From positions 1 through 40,747 of the forward strand of contig JAJZZA010000028.1 in the NCBI GenBank assembly GCA_021797825.1: a stretch of DNA of 40,747 nt, written 5' to 3'. This document shows, piece after piece, positions 23,743 to 32,981 of the stretch. The position numbers were made by a program, and so were the translations under genes. The DNA is from Bacillota bacterium. Its GTDB lineage: Bacteria > Bacillota > Sulfobacillia > Sulfobacillales > Sulfobacillaceae. Below the pieces are notes generated by a model. It did not search any database. It was given only the letters and a program-made list of their open reading frames with translations, and had not been told where the DNA came from. Every line of letters begins with the position of its first letter. The stretch's first letter is position 1.

Positions 23743-25611
23743 TTATTCCACGAGGTCGCGCTGCGCTTGCTCCATCACGTCACGGGCTTTTTGCACCGTC
23801 TCCGATGACGAGACCGCCGCGACGCCAAGCCGCCACCACGCGCCAGAGTGCGCATCATCGGTCCCCGTGCCCATGCCGACTTTGACGTCGATAACGCAAC
23901 TCCGTGACGCCTGCCGCGCCTCGATCAAGGCCTGACGCAATGCATCAGCCGTGTGGGCCGTCCAACCGGGGGCCCCCAGCGCTTCGCCCAATCTGGCATA
24001 ATCGACCGGCAGGCGGTCGCCGATCAGATCCCGGTTGGGCGTCCGATACCGAAACTCGGTCCCAAAACCGTGCGATCCATGCGCTTTTTGCAGACTGTTG
24101 ATGGATCCGTAGCCACCATTGTCAAACACGATCACCGTCACCTTGGCGCGCTCTTGCAGACTGGTCAGCAGTTCCGAATGCATCAACAGAAAACTCCCGT
24201 CCCCCACCAAGGCGTAAACCTCGCGTTGCGGTTCGGCCCACTTCACACCGAGCGCCCCGGCGACTTCGTATCCCATGCACGAGAACCCATATTCCAGGTG
24301 ATAGGTCTTGGCTTGCGCACAACGCCAGAGCCGGTGCAAATCCCCGGGCAGGCTGCCGGCTGCCGCCACGATGACCGCCTCCGGCCCGATGGTCTCCTGG
24401 ATCACGCCGAGCGCGGTGGTTTGTGATAAAACCCCCTCGGCATCACGATCCTGGTCGCGGGCCATCTCGCGAATCCAGGCATCGCGCCGACCACGCGTGG
24501 TTTCGTCCGAATAGGGCGCCCGGTAGCCATGGCGCGCAAGCCCGGTCGTCAATGCCTCAATCCCGCGTTTGGCGTCGGCGACCCAGGGCACCGCATTGAG
24601 TTTCGCGGCATCGCGTCGATTGACGTTCAATCCGACCACGGTCGCGCCGGAATGGCTGAACAGGCTTTTGGACGCGGTGGTGAAATCCGCCAGCCGGGTG
24701 CCGATAGCCAAGACCAGGTCCGCCTCGCGCATGAGTTGATTGCCCGGTCGGCTGCCGGTGACCCCAATCCCCCCAAAATTCCAGGGATGGCTCCACGGCA
24801 ACGCTCCCCGGCCGGCCTGGGTCTCCACCACCGGCACGTGGAAAGTGGCGGCAAATCGGGCCAAGGCCTCCGTCGCGCCCGCGTAATGCACTCCCCCGCC
24901 CGCCACGATCACCGGTCGCTGTCGGGCCCGGAATAGGGTAGTAACGGTCTCCAGCGTATGGTTCTCGACGGGTGCGCGCCATATTTCCCACACCTGCCGC
25001 TCAAAAAACGAGACCGGATAGTCATAAGCTTCCGCCTGCACATCTTGGGGCAACGCCAACGTCACCGCTCCCGTCGCGGCCGGATCGGTCAAGACGGTCA
25101 TGGCTTCCGGCAGACTGGCGAGCAGTTGCTCGGGGCGCCAAATCCGGTCCCAAAACACGCTGACCGGTTTAAAGGCGTCATTGACGGACACCGTGCGGTC
25201 TTGGGGATATTCCAGTTGCTGCAACACCGGGTCCGGCTGCCGATCGGCAAAGATGTCCCCGGGCAACAACAGCACCGGCAACCGATTCACCGTCGCCGTG
25301 GCGGCGGCGGTCACCATATTTAAGGCTCCCGGACCTATCGAGCTGGTGCACGCATAGATCCCGAGGCGATTTTTTTGTTTGGCGAAGGCAACCGCCGCAT
25401 GCACCATGCCTTGCTCGTTGTGGCCTTGAATAAAGGGGAGCGTGCTAACCCCCTGCTCGAGGGCTTCCCCGATGCCGAGGACATTGCCATGGCCAAAAAT
25501 GCCGATCACCCCGTGAACCCATTTCTGGACCACACCGTCCCGTTCCACATACTGTTGATCCAAATACCGGAGTAGCGCCTGCGCCATAGTCAGGCGGATG
25601 CGATTACCCAT
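23743..25611 (-). CDS. iolD: 3D-(3,5/4)-trihydroxycyclohexane-1,2-dione hydrolase
   Basis: A 622-residue thiamine-diphosphate enzyme that opens the inositol ring by hydrolysing the cyclohexanedione to 5-deoxyglucuronate. The N-terminal pyrimidine-binding domain holds GIFGHGNVLGIGEAL; the C-terminal ThDP motif starts GDGSFLLMHSELLT and ends in DNGGYGSIN. The length is normal for IolD. The ATG at 25611 follows AAAGGAGGTCC; the 24 upstream in-frame codons overlap iolC and are not needed. It overlaps iolC by 8 bp. Confidence 0.94.
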   Translation of the reverse strand: MGNRIRLTMAQALLRYLDQQYVERDGVVQKWVHGVIGIFGHGNVLGIGEALEQGVSTLPFIQGHNEQGMVHAAVAFAKQKNRLGIYACTSSIGPGALNMVTAAATATVNRLPVLLLPGDIFADRQPDPVLQQLEYPQDRTVSVNDAFKPVSVFWDRIWRPEQLLASLPEAMTVLTDPAATGAVTLALPQDVQAEAYDYPVSFFERQVWEIWRAPVENHTLETVTTLFRARQRPVIVAGGGVHYAGATEALARFAATFHVPVVETQAGRGALPWSHPWNFGGIGVTGSRPGNQLMREADLVLAIGTRLADFTTASKSLFSHSGATVVGLNVNRRDAAKLNAVPWVADAKRGIEALTTGLARHGYRAPYSDETTRGRRDAWIREMARDQDRDAEGVLSQTTALGVIQETIGPEAVIVAAAGSLPGDLHRLWRCAQAKTYHLEYGFSCMGYEVAGALGVKWAEPQREVYALVGDGSFLLMHSELLTSLQERAKVTVIVFDNGGYGSINSLQKAHGSHGFGTEFRYRTPNRDLIGDRLPVDYARLGEALGAPGWTAHTADALRQALIEARQASRSCVIDVKVGMGTGTDDAHSGAWWRLGVAAVSSSETVQKARDVMEQAQRDLVE

Positions 25612-26569
25612 CACGTCGGACCTCCTTTCCGTGCTTGCTGAGAAAGGCCTCCACCTCGGTGCGGGTGGGCATGGCGTCTGCACAACTATGCCGGCTCACG
25701 ACTAACGCGCCGCAGGCACTGGCCCACCGTAACCGTTCCTCTGCACTCCACCCCGCCACATACCCGTGCACATACCCGGCGGCAAATCCGTCTCCCGCCC
25801 CCAAGGTGTTGAGAACGGATATTGAAAAGGCCGGCATGTACACGACACCCTGGGGCGTCACATCCCAACTCCCCGCCGCACCCCGCTTGGCCACGACCTC
25901 TGACACCCCCAAATCGAGCAGGGTCTGACAGGCGCGCTCCCGGTCCGGCGTGCCGCCAACCAACTCGAGTTCCGGTTCGTTGGCCAGTACCACGCTGACG
26001 TCGGCCAGAGCGCGCGCATAAAGCGCCTGCACCTCGTCCGGGCGCGCCCAAAAGCTGGGCCGCCAATCCACATCCAAGATCACCGGCACCCCGGCTTGCC
26101 GCGCCACGGTCAGCAGGGCCAGAGCCGCGCTGCGGCCCGGTTCCTCGGCTAAGAGCGTCCCGGCCAGCACAAGCGCCGACGCCGAGCGCACCGCAGCAAA
26201 GTTGATTCCGGCTACCGACAAGCCGGCGTTGGCGTTAGGCACACCACAAAACCACACGTGGGAATCGTTTGGAGGAAAGAGCGCCGCCAACGCAAGTCCC
26301 GTCGCCTGGCTGGGATGGGTCGACAGCATCTCCACGTTCACCCCTTCGCGGCGCAAGGCATCCCGAATAAAGTCGCCCATCGGGTCGGCCCCGACCCGGG
26401 CGATGAGGCCCACGGGATCGCCGAGCCGAGCCAAACCCACCGCGGTGTTGGCCGATGACCCGCCGACATACTTGCTAAACGACCGCACTGCGGGCAACGG
26501 CACATTGACCTCGTTGGCATAAAGGTCGGCAATGACGCGGCCCACGGTATAGATTAGAGGTGGGGCCAT
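25604..26569 (-). CDS. iolC: 5-dehydro-2-deoxygluconokinase
   Basis: A 321-residue PfkB kinase that phosphorylates 2-deoxy-5-keto-gluconate. It has the N-terminal VGRVIADLYAN strand, the GGSSANTAVGLARLG substrate loop, ILDVDWRPSFW (a DxDxR pattern I associate with IolC), VVAKRGAAGS and the catalytic LNTLGAGDGFAAG. The ATG follows AGAGGAGA and overlaps the aldolase stop by 16 bp. The IolC assignment rests on both motifs and neighbours. Confidence 0.93.
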   Translation of the reverse strand: MAPPLIYTVGRVIADLYANEVNVPLPAVRSFSKYVGGSSANTAVGLARLGDPVGLIARVGADPMGDFIRDALRREGVNVEMLSTHPSQATGLALAALFPPNDSHVWFCGVPNANAGLSVAGINFAAVRSASALVLAGTLLAEEPGRSAALALLTVARQAGVPVILDVDWRPSFWARPDEVQALYARALADVSVVLANEPELELVGGTPDRERACQTLLDLGVSEVVAKRGAAGSWDVTPQGVVYMPAFSISVLNTLGAGDGFAAGYVHGYVAGWSAEERLRWASACGALVVSRHSCADAMPTRTEVEAFLSKHGKEVRRDG

Positions 26570-27480
26570 TGGACTATCTCCTCTACCGGCCGGGCGTGCA
26601 GCAACGCCGCCAGATGCGCCAGGACGGCGCGCGGGTCAGCACCGTCCCGGGGATACAGCACACCCCGGCCCATCAAGATCCCGCGAACATTGGGGCTGAC
26701 ACGGAGACACGCCTGCACCCGTTGGAACAGGTCCTCAGGCGCGCCGGCATCGGCGCCCCCTAACAGGACTAATGGACAGGTGGTGGCGGCGGCAACGCGG
26801 GCAAATGGGGCCATCATCGGAACCTTAAGCCAGCGTCCCTGGGATGATGGGCCGAGCGCCGAGGCCACGCCCACCAGTCGGACGAGGTCGTCAACCGACG
26901 GCGGAATCGGAATCGGTTCGAGAAAGGCCGGGATGCGCGCCGCATTTAACGCATCCAGGGCCTCGACCACATAGCGCAGGGTTCGTGACGACGCATGAGC
27001 CTTAGGATCGATGCGAAGCAGCAGCTTGCCCGCATCCATCCGATTGGCGATCAGTGCCGGCGCAGTGTATCCCGTCACAAAGTCCTCCAGTTCAAAGACG
27101 GTCTCGGCCAGCCCCGCCCGATTCATCGACCCAATGAGGATTTTATCGTTCAAAAAATCGGGGCCGCCTTGGCTTGCGACCCAGGCCTGCAAGATCCACA
27201 ACTCCTCCATAATGTCCGGAGTCACCAACGCGCCGTCCACAAACGGTTGCATGAGCACGCGGACCAAACGCCGCAACAAATCGGGGCGATTCGCCATGGC
27301 CCACGCATCTTCGCCGGCCCCCACCGTCCGCCGGGCGGGATGGTCTGAAGCCACCAGGACTAAGCTCCGTTCGCCCCATGAGCGCGGCTGTTGCCGCGCT
27401 TGGGCCCACCGCAGCGGCCGCTCCGGATCTCTTAGGCGCGCGTCGACGATTAGTCCCATCATGTCCTGATCCGTGATCAC
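26554..27480 (-). CDS. Cgl0159-type (beta/alpha)8 aldolase, probable IolJ substitute
   Basis: A protein of about 308 residues resembling the Cgl0159 family of Corynebacterium inositol clusters, a DeoC/FbaB-like barrel. LVLVASDHPARRTVG near the N-terminus, LLLRIDPKAH in mid-protein and a probable phosphate-binding end (PLVLLGGADAG, then GILMGRGVLYP) fit a class I aldolase; the Lys of RIDPKAH is a candidate Schiff base residue. It probably cleaves 5-dehydro-2-deoxygluconate-6-phosphate to malonate semialdehyde and dihydroxyacetone phosphate, the IolJ step, since no IolJ is present (inference). The GTG start follows AAAGGAGGGG and overlaps iolB by 4 bp. Confidence 0.78.
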   Translation of the reverse strand: MITDQDMMGLIVDARLRDPERPLRWAQARQQPRSWGERSLVLVASDHPARRTVGAGEDAWAMANRPDLLRRLVRVLMQPFVDGALVTPDIMEELWILQAWVASQGGPDFLNDKILIGSMNRAGLAETVFELEDFVTGYTAPALIANRMDAGKLLLRIDPKAHASSRTLRYVVEALDALNAARIPAFLEPIPIPPSVDDLVRLVGVASALGPSSQGRWLKVPMMAPFARVAAATTCPLVLLGGADAGAPEDLFQRVQACLRVSPNVRGILMGRGVLYPRDGADPRAVLAHLAALLHARPVEEIVQWPHL

Positions 27481-28310
27481 GAAGTCCCCCTCCTTTCCCC
27501 GGGAACGGAAAATCCCGGAACATGCGCAAACGCCGGATCGGTGGTAAAAAGCCATTGGCGGGTTGGTCCCGCCATCACATTGAGGTAATACACGGTTGAT
27601 CCCGGCGGCGCGGAAACCGGATGGTACCCCCGCGGTACCACCACCAGGTCACCATCGCTGACAGCCAGCGCTTCCCCCCAGCCGGTTTGGTCATAGACGC
27701 GTTGAAACGCCCACAGTTTCGCGGGCGCCATGTGGTAATAGTAAATCTCCTCCAGGCAGGACTCGACGCCAGGAATATCCCGATCATGCTTGTGGGGTGG
27801 AAAACTCGACCAGTGCCCTCCGGGCGTGATGACCTCCACCAACCGGAGCCGTACCGCCTGACCGGGTTCTTCCAACAAATGCCGCACCTGGCGGCCGGTT
27901 ACACCCTCCCCGCGGAATTCGATCGGCATCTCCGCCGGCGTATAAATCCGACTCGCCAGCGACGCCGGTTCGTCAAGCGCGGCGCTCGCCCAGAGCAGCT
28001 CGCAATCGGTCTCCGCAACCAGCGACAGGGCCGCGCCGGATGTCACATACACCACATACGGCGGCGTCTCCTCGAAGACCGCGGCGCGGCCCTTAAGGGC
28101 CGTGTCCGGCAGGCCGTCTCCCAACACCCGGGCCTGCCCGGAGAGCAGCACTAAGGCCCGCTCTTGGTGCCGACCGACCCGATCCTGGAACCGTTGGCCC
28201 GCTGCCAAGCGATATACGGCGGTCCCGACATAGTGCACGGGGGCCGTCTCCGGCGTCACCATGAGGACGGGACCCTCGCTGGGGGACGTCGCGGGAACAT
28301 ATTTCAGCAT
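27477..28310 (-). CDS. iolB: 5-deoxy-glucuronate isomerase
   Basis: A 277-residue cupin-type isomerase that converts 5-deoxyglucuronate to 2-deoxy-5-ketogluconate. Typical IolB segments are VEVITPGGHWSSFPPHKHD, with metal-binding His residues, the ESCLEEIYYYH motif, and VVPRGYHPVSAPPG. The ATG at 28310 follows GAGGAGGG; about 48 upstream in-frame codons are non-coding. It is 43 bp downstream of iolE. Confidence 0.93.
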   Translation of the reverse strand: MLKYVPATSPSEGPVLMVTPETAPVHYVGTAVYRLAAGQRFQDRVGRHQERALVLLSGQARVLGDGLPDTALKGRAAVFEETPPYVVYVTSGAALSLVAETDCELLWASAALDEPASLASRIYTPAEMPIEFRGEGVTGRQVRHLLEEPGQAVRLRLVEVITPGGHWSSFPPHKHDRDIPGVESCLEEIYYYHMAPAKLWAFQRVYDQTGWGEALAVSDGDLVVVPRGYHPVSAPPGSTVYYLNVMAGPTRQWLFTTDPAFAHVPGFSVPGERRGTS

Positions 28311-28353
28311 GATGTGTACCCTCCTCTGTCTATCCTGTGCGCGACCAATAGGG

Positions 28354-29253
28354 CTATGCCGACGGTCCTTCCGCCGACAATCCGGCAAGATAGTCCAGGG
28401 CCAGGCGCATATACTGGTTGGGTTCGGCCACGGCCGGGTCCTGTTCGGCTTCAATGATGCACCACGCGCGAAATTCGATGGCTTGAAGCGCTTTCACGAT
28501 GGGCGCGAAATTGACCAGTCCGTCGCCCGGCACGGTGAACAACCCGGCTCGCACCGCACTGAGAAAACTCCGTCCCGCGTGATATTGGCTCATCATCGCC
28601 GGTCTCACCGACTTCATGTGCACATGGCGCACCCGGTCGGGATACTGGCGGATAAGCCCGGCCGGGTCGATCCCCATCACGCTCAAGTGCCCCGTATCGA
28701 CCACCAGCGACACCCATTCGGCATGGGTGTTGTCAAGCAAACGCACCACTTCCGGGCGCGACTCGATGTTGGTGCCCAGATGCGGGTGATAGACCAGTTG
28801 CAGACCGTAATCCGCACAGATTTGGCCGGCGCGGTCCAATCCCTCCTGCACCGCACGCCAGTCGTCGTTGGTCCATTCAATCCGTCGCGGCCGGTCGCCG
28901 CCCCGGTCCCAATGGACGCTACCGCTGCCCTCAGCGGTAACCACCACCGACGCGCCCAGATCGCGGAGGAATTTGACATGTTGCTCATACGCTGCGAGCT
29001 CTTCAGGCCAAAGCCTCCGGTCCGCGAGATGCACCTGGCTCCAGCCTGACACCAACGCTAATCCATAGCCCCGCAGCAACGCACCCAACCGCTCCGCATC
29101 CCGGGGAAACTTGCGGCCCAATTCGGTCCCGCGAAAGCCCAACCTCCGCATATCGCCGAGAATTTGCGCAAGCGTATAGTTGTCGCCGAGATCCAGCATG
29201 TCGTCGTTACACCAATTAATCGGTGACGCTCCGTATGTCCACAAATGCTGCAC
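28354..29253 (-). CDS. iolE: myo-Inosose-2 dehydratase
   Basis: A 299-residue TIM-barrel enzyme of the sugar isomerase/endonuclease IV family that dehydrates 2-keto-myo-inositol. It begins with YGASPINWCNDD, characteristic of IolE, and carries metal-site segments YHPHLGT, VDTGHLSVMGID and VRHVHMKSV. The GTG start at 29253 follows AGGAGGG. It is the first gene of the iolE-B-aldolase-C-D-A group. Upstream lies a 679-bp stretch without a gene, in which I could not find a clear promoter. Confidence 0.93.
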   Translation of the reverse strand: MQHLWTYGASPINWCNDDMLDLGDNYTLAQILGDMRRLGFRGTELGRKFPRDAERLGALLRGYGLALVSGWSQVHLADRRLWPEELAAYEQHVKFLRDLGASVVVTAEGSGSVHWDRGGDRPRRIEWTNDDWRAVQEGLDRAGQICADYGLQLVYHPHLGTNIESRPEVVRLLDNTHAEWVSLVVDTGHLSVMGIDPAGLIRQYPDRVRHVHMKSVRPAMMSQYHAGRSFLSAVRAGLFTVPGDGLVNFAPIVKALQAIEFRAWCIIEAEQDPAVAEPNQYMRLALDYLAGLSAEGPSA

Positions 29254-29932
29254 GGCTTGCCCTCCTGCCTCTGGACTACCCATCCCACTCTGGCGACACC
29301 TGGACACCGCAGTTAAGGACCGTCTGTCTCATGACCGGGACTTTCGTTGCGGTCCCGCCGTGATGTCGGCGCCGGTGCACGGCTTTCGTTCGCTCGTACC
29401 GAGTCGGCGTCCCTCCGGCGGGCCAGCGCCCGCGCCGATTTATCACCGAGTCGCCAAGGCGGTCCGATTTGAGCGGGAGCGAGTGTTGCCCGCTGCAGTC
29501 CCAACGCGCTGCGTCGGCCCCACACCTGCCTCGGCCGCGGCGACAGCGACCGCCCGGGTGCGTCCGCCCTTGACCCGACGGTTTTTGGTATCGCTGGGCA
29601 TGTTAAGGGCCGGGGAGCCTATTCGCGGGGGTCTCATGCGGTCCCCCTGCACCCCGCGCGATCCGCCGGACCGGTTGTCCCGTCCTTCTCGGCAGGTGTG
29701 GCGTCGCAACCGCCATGGGTTCGGTCTTTCACTGCCGTGCCCCCGGTCGGTGCCTCCGCCTCCAGAGACCCTGGCGACGCGTCGCGTGCGCACTCGGGAG
29801 CGGACCGCGGCCCGTCCGGCGTTCTGCGACAATGCGGGGGAGAGAGTTCTCGCCAAGTCCCCGCCCTAGTCGCCGCCTCATCATCCGCTGCGCTTCCGCC
29901 TCGCCCGCTCCACCCGGCAAATTGTCGCCGCA
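29254..29932. other. Gene-free GC-rich gap inside the inositol region
   Basis: 679 bp between the second dehydrogenase gene and iolE, both on the minus strand. The open frames on both strands are Arg/Pro/Gly-rich and look random. I see no clear -35/-10 pair, tRNA or intrinsic terminator. Either iolE has its own promoter hidden here, or a long spacer is carried within one transcript. Confidence 0.5.
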
Positions 29933-30982
29933 TCACACATCGTCGTGCCGCCAGCTATTGGGGATGGCTTCCGCGAACGATACCGCCTCCACGCTCCCCG
30001 ACTTCAGCGATCGCTCGGCGGCCATGGCGGCTGCTTGCGCGCGCACGGCATCCGCACTGGTCACCGAACACCGTGCCCCCGTGCCAATCGCCTCAAAAAA
30101 CGCTTGCAGCTCGTTTCGGTAGGCCTTTTCAAATCGCTCGGCGTAGGTGTGGTAGGTATCGCCGATGATTTCATTTTCGACCATCAAGACGGTTCCGGTG
30201 CGATGGCCCGACACGACCTGAACGGCTCCCCGTTCACCCAATATTTCGGCGCGAATGTCGTATCCATAGACCGCATTGCGGGACAGTTCGGCCAGACCCA
30301 GGCGTCCGCTTTGCGTGCGAAAGCTGATGTCAACCTGATCCACATCGCCAATCTCCGCCAATTCCCGGGACACAAACAACCCGCCTTGGGCGAACACGGA
30401 AATGATTTCGTCGTCCAGTAACCACCGCGCGACGTCAAACTCGTGAACCCCGGTGTCGACACAAAGGCCCCCGGAATACCGCGCGACGTCTAGCGAGGGG
30501 GCGACCTGATCGCGGCTCTGACCCCAAAAATGGTAGGGTGTCCCAATGTGTCCGTTCTCGATCAACTGTTTGGCGCGCTGGTAAAGCGGGTCAAATCGTC
30601 TCATGAATCCGACTTGCACGGGCAGTTGTCGTTCCTCGATGGCGTGATGCAGTCTCACCGCCTCGGCCAGATCCATTGCCAGCGGTTTTTCACAAAATAT
30701 CGGCATTCCGGCCGCAATGGCTTCGCCCAGAACCCGTTCATGGGTTGCGGTGGCGGAGGCAATCAGCACCGCATCGAGATCCATCGTCAACAGTTCGCGA
30801 TAGTCGACACATCGCTTGACGGCGGCCGGCAACTGCATCAGTCCCGCCTGTTCGATGGCCACAATTTGGGGGTCAGCCACAGCGTACAGACTGGCGTTGG
30901 GGAATCCTGCCACTAAGTTGGTCGCATGGATGCGACCCATGGTTCCGAGACCGACAATCCCAACCTGAAGTCTCTCGTGCAA
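29933..30982 (-). CDS. IolG/MviM-like inositol dehydrogenase, second in the operon
   Basis: A 349-residue NAD(P)-dependent oxidoreductase of the Gfo/Idh/MocA family. It has the Rossmann motif GLGTMG at residues 11-16, the catalytic Lys in FCEKPLAMD, and the DTGVHEFDVARWLL segment with the active-site Asp/His pair. Family members include inositol 2-dehydrogenase (IolG) and scyllo-inositol dehydrogenases. The start is a TTG at 30982 behind GGAGGAGA; about 79 further in-frame codons upstream are shadow. It lies 109 bp after the ABC ATPase. Which of the two dehydrogenases here oxidises myo-inositol cannot be told from the sequence. Confidence 0.82.
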   Translation of the reverse strand: MHERLQVGIVGLGTMGRIHATNLVAGFPNASLYAVADPQIVAIEQAGLMQLPAAVKRCVDYRELLTMDLDAVLIASATATHERVLGEAIAAGMPIFCEKPLAMDLAEAVRLHHAIEERQLPVQVGFMRRFDPLYQRAKQLIENGHIGTPYHFWGQSRDQVAPSLDVARYSGGLCVDTGVHEFDVARWLLDDEIISVFAQGGLFVSRELAEIGDVDQVDISFRTQSGRLGLAELSRNAVYGYDIRAEILGERGAVQVVSGHRTGTVLMVENEIIGDTYHTYAERFEKAYRNELQAFFEAIGTGARCSVTSADAVRAQAAAMAAERSLKSGSVEAVSFAEAIPNSWRHDDV

Positions 30983-31091
30983 TCTCGAATCTCCTCCATT
31001 CGCAAGATGTCGGACGTGCAAGGTTTGGCCGGGCACCAAACGGCTCGGATCGCAACCCGTGCACGTGGCGGATCTAAACTCTTCCCACTCT

Positions 31092-31853
31092 TTAAAGATG
31101 GATCTGGGAAGGGGGGACCCCGCTATGGATGCACTCGGCGAGGAGATGTTCGGTAAGTCCTTGATTAGGCAGATCCGCGACCAGTCCGCCGTGCCAGAAC
31201 ACGATAATGCGGTCAGCAATGTCCAGGATCTGACGCATACTGTGCATGATGGCTAACACTGCCAGCCCTTGTTGCCGGGCTCCCCGCATGTAATCGAAGA
31301 CCTTGGCGGTTTCTCTGACCGATAAGGCCGAGGTGGGCTCATCCAAAATCAGCACTTTTTTCTCAAACGCTACGGCTCGGCCGATGCTAATCGCTTGGCG
31401 TTCCCCGCCTGAGAGCCGTCCCACGTCCTGATCGACGCTCTTCAGATTGCGCAGTCCCAGTTCGTATAAGCGCCGCCGGGTCTCACTGCGCATCCGCGGC
31501 ACATCGAGCAATAGGCCCTTGCGCGGCTCCATGCCCAGAAAAAAGTTGCGGGCCACGCTCATGCTTTCGATGAGCCCCAGATCCTGATGCACCGCTTCAA
31601 TGCCCGCCCGCCGGGCATCGCGCGCCGAACGAAATCGCACGGGTTTGCCCTCGAAGTACAGTTCCCCCCGGCTGGGTTGTTCCACGCCGCAAATAATTTT
31701 GACGAACGTCGATTTCCCAGCCCCGTTGTCCCCAACAATTCCGGTAATCTCATGGGAATAGAACGTCACACTGATATTCTCGATGGCGGTCACCGCCCCA
31801 AACTTCTTGGTGATTCCTTGGGCACGAAGTCGTTGCTGGCGTTGCTCTTCCAT
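31092..31853 (-). CDS. Sugar ABC transporter ATPase (single domain)
   Basis: A 253-residue ABC ATPase with Walker A GDNGAGKSTFVK, Q-loop in AVHQDLGLIE, signature LSGGERQAISIGRA and Walker B VLILDEPTSALS. Unlike RbsA or MglA it has one nucleotide-binding domain, as in the FrcA type, so two copies must assemble per transporter. The ATG at 31853 shares its last base region with the permease stop (TGATG) and follows GAGGAGGGG, so the two genes are translationally coupled. A 7-bp inverted repeat (CTTCCCA/TGGGAAG, 31081-31111) spans the stop codon. Confidence 0.9.
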   Translation of the reverse strand: MEEQRQQRLRAQGITKKFGAVTAIENISVTFYSHEITGIVGDNGAGKSTFVKIICGVEQPSRGELYFEGKPVRFRSARDARRAGIEAVHQDLGLIESMSVARNFFLGMEPRKGLLLDVPRMRSETRRRLYELGLRNLKSVDQDVGRLSGGERQAISIGRAVAFEKKVLILDEPTSALSVRETAKVFDYMRGARQQGLAVLAIMHSMRQILDIADRIIVFWHGGLVADLPNQGLTEHLLAECIHSGVPPSQIHL

Positions 31854-32881
31854 CAGTCCCCTCCTCGCGCGGTTCTCCCCAAACGCGTGTGCATGGCCAC
31901 GGCCAGAATGACGATGATGCCCACCACCGCCTGGTACCAAAAGGTCGATACGCCGGAAAGAATTAACCCGGCATCCAACATCGAGAGAATGAGCGCCCCC
32001 AACATGGTTCCAAAGACCGACCCGCGCCCCCCGGTCAGTACCGTCCCGCCCACAACCGCGGCAGCAATCGAATACAATTGGTAGTAATCACCATAGGAGG
32101 ACGCCATCGACTGCAGGTGTCCCAACTGAACAGCCCCGGCCGCCGCTGAACACAAACCGCAAATCATGAAATTGAGGACGCGGACCCTGCGTACGGGAAT
32201 TCCCGCTTCACGGGCTGCTTGGGATCGCCCCCCGATGGCAAATATCGCATTCCCGAATGCCGTCCGGTGAAGCACCACCGCCATCACGGCCCCCAGCAGA
32301 ATCCACCAGATCACTTCCCATCGAATCCCCGCGCCGAATACGGAGCCCCCTAACGCATTCAACACCCGGGACTGTCGCAATACGGTGACGGTTGACCCTC
32401 CGGTCACGACCAGCGTCACCCCGACCCAGACCAGCCAGGTTCCCAATGTGGCTACAAAGGACGGAATAGCCAGATACACCGTAATCATTCCATTTAGGAA
32501 TCCGATAGCCAGTCCGATGCTCAAAGCCACGGCCAAGCCCAGCAGTCCGGAAACCCCGTGGGCGATAAGCGAGGCCATGACTAACGCCGCAAAGGAGAAA
32601 TTGGCGCCCACCGACAGGTCGAAGTCCCCGCCAATCATCAGGACTGCCACCCCGATGGACACGATGCCGAGCTCCGCAGTGCTGCTTAAAATGCTGGGCC
32701 AAATGCCCGCATGCAGGAACTGGCCCCCCGACGTAACCGAAAACAACAGCACTAAAATGATGGCCGCCAAGGCAATGCTGCTGTCTCGGGCGCGCAAGAG
32801 CCTTTGCACTTTGTCCCGGGCGGTGCGGCTCTCCGCGATAAATGCCCCGTCATCTTCTTTCAAGGTGGTGTCGTGACTCAT
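31853..32881 (-). CDS. Sugar ABC transporter permease (RbsC-like)
   Basis: A 342-residue permease of the ribose/xylose/inositol importer class. After a charged N-terminus of about 35 residues it has roughly nine to ten hydrophobic helices. The conserved IGIAVLMIGGDFDLSVGANFS segment (listed here in parts: IGIAVLMIGG and DFDLSVGA) is typical of RbsC-type proteins, as is VVGGTVLTGGRGSVFGT near the C-terminus. The ATG at 32881 follows GGGAGGT; a TTG one codon earlier is less likely. Confidence 0.9.
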   Translation of the reverse strand: MSHDTTLKEDDGAFIAESRTARDKVQRLLRARDSSIALAAIILVLLFSVTSGGQFLHAGIWPSILSSTAELGIVSIGVAVLMIGGDFDLSVGANFSFAALVMASLIAHGVSGLLGLAVALSIGLAIGFLNGMITVYLAIPSFVATLGTWLVWVGVTLVVTGGSTVTVLRQSRVLNALGGSVFGAGIRWEVIWWILLGAVMAVVLHRTAFGNAIFAIGGRSQAAREAGIPVRRVRVLNFMICGLCSAAAGAVQLGHLQSMASSYGDYYQLYSIAAAVVGGTVLTGGRGSVFGTMLGALILSMLDAGLILSGVSTFWYQAVVGIIVILAVAMHTRLGRTARGGD

Positions 32882-32919
32882 CAATTCAACCTCCCGGGTG
32901 CTATGCGAAACCAGACTTT

Positions 32920-32958
32920 AGGAGACTCCCTGGACCCCAGCGCGTCTAGGAGTCTCCT
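32920..32958 (-). other. Intercistronic 10-bp hairpin between binding protein and permease
   Basis: AGGAGACTCC (32920-32929) and GGAGTCTCCT (32949-32958) form a perfect 10-bp stem with a 19-nt loop, in the 100-bp gap after the binding-protein stop. No T run follows. Such hairpins often protect the upstream mRNA, so the binding protein is made in excess over the membrane parts (established for MalE/MalF-type operons; inferred here). Confidence 0.6.
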
Positions 32959-32981
32959 CCCGTCAAACCGTGCGGTCTTAA

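Noticed and set aside
29180-29869. A 229-codon ORF in the gap before iolE
   Set aside because: It starts inside iolE on the opposite strand and is Arg/Pro/Ser-rich without any motif; it looks like a GC-rich chance frame.
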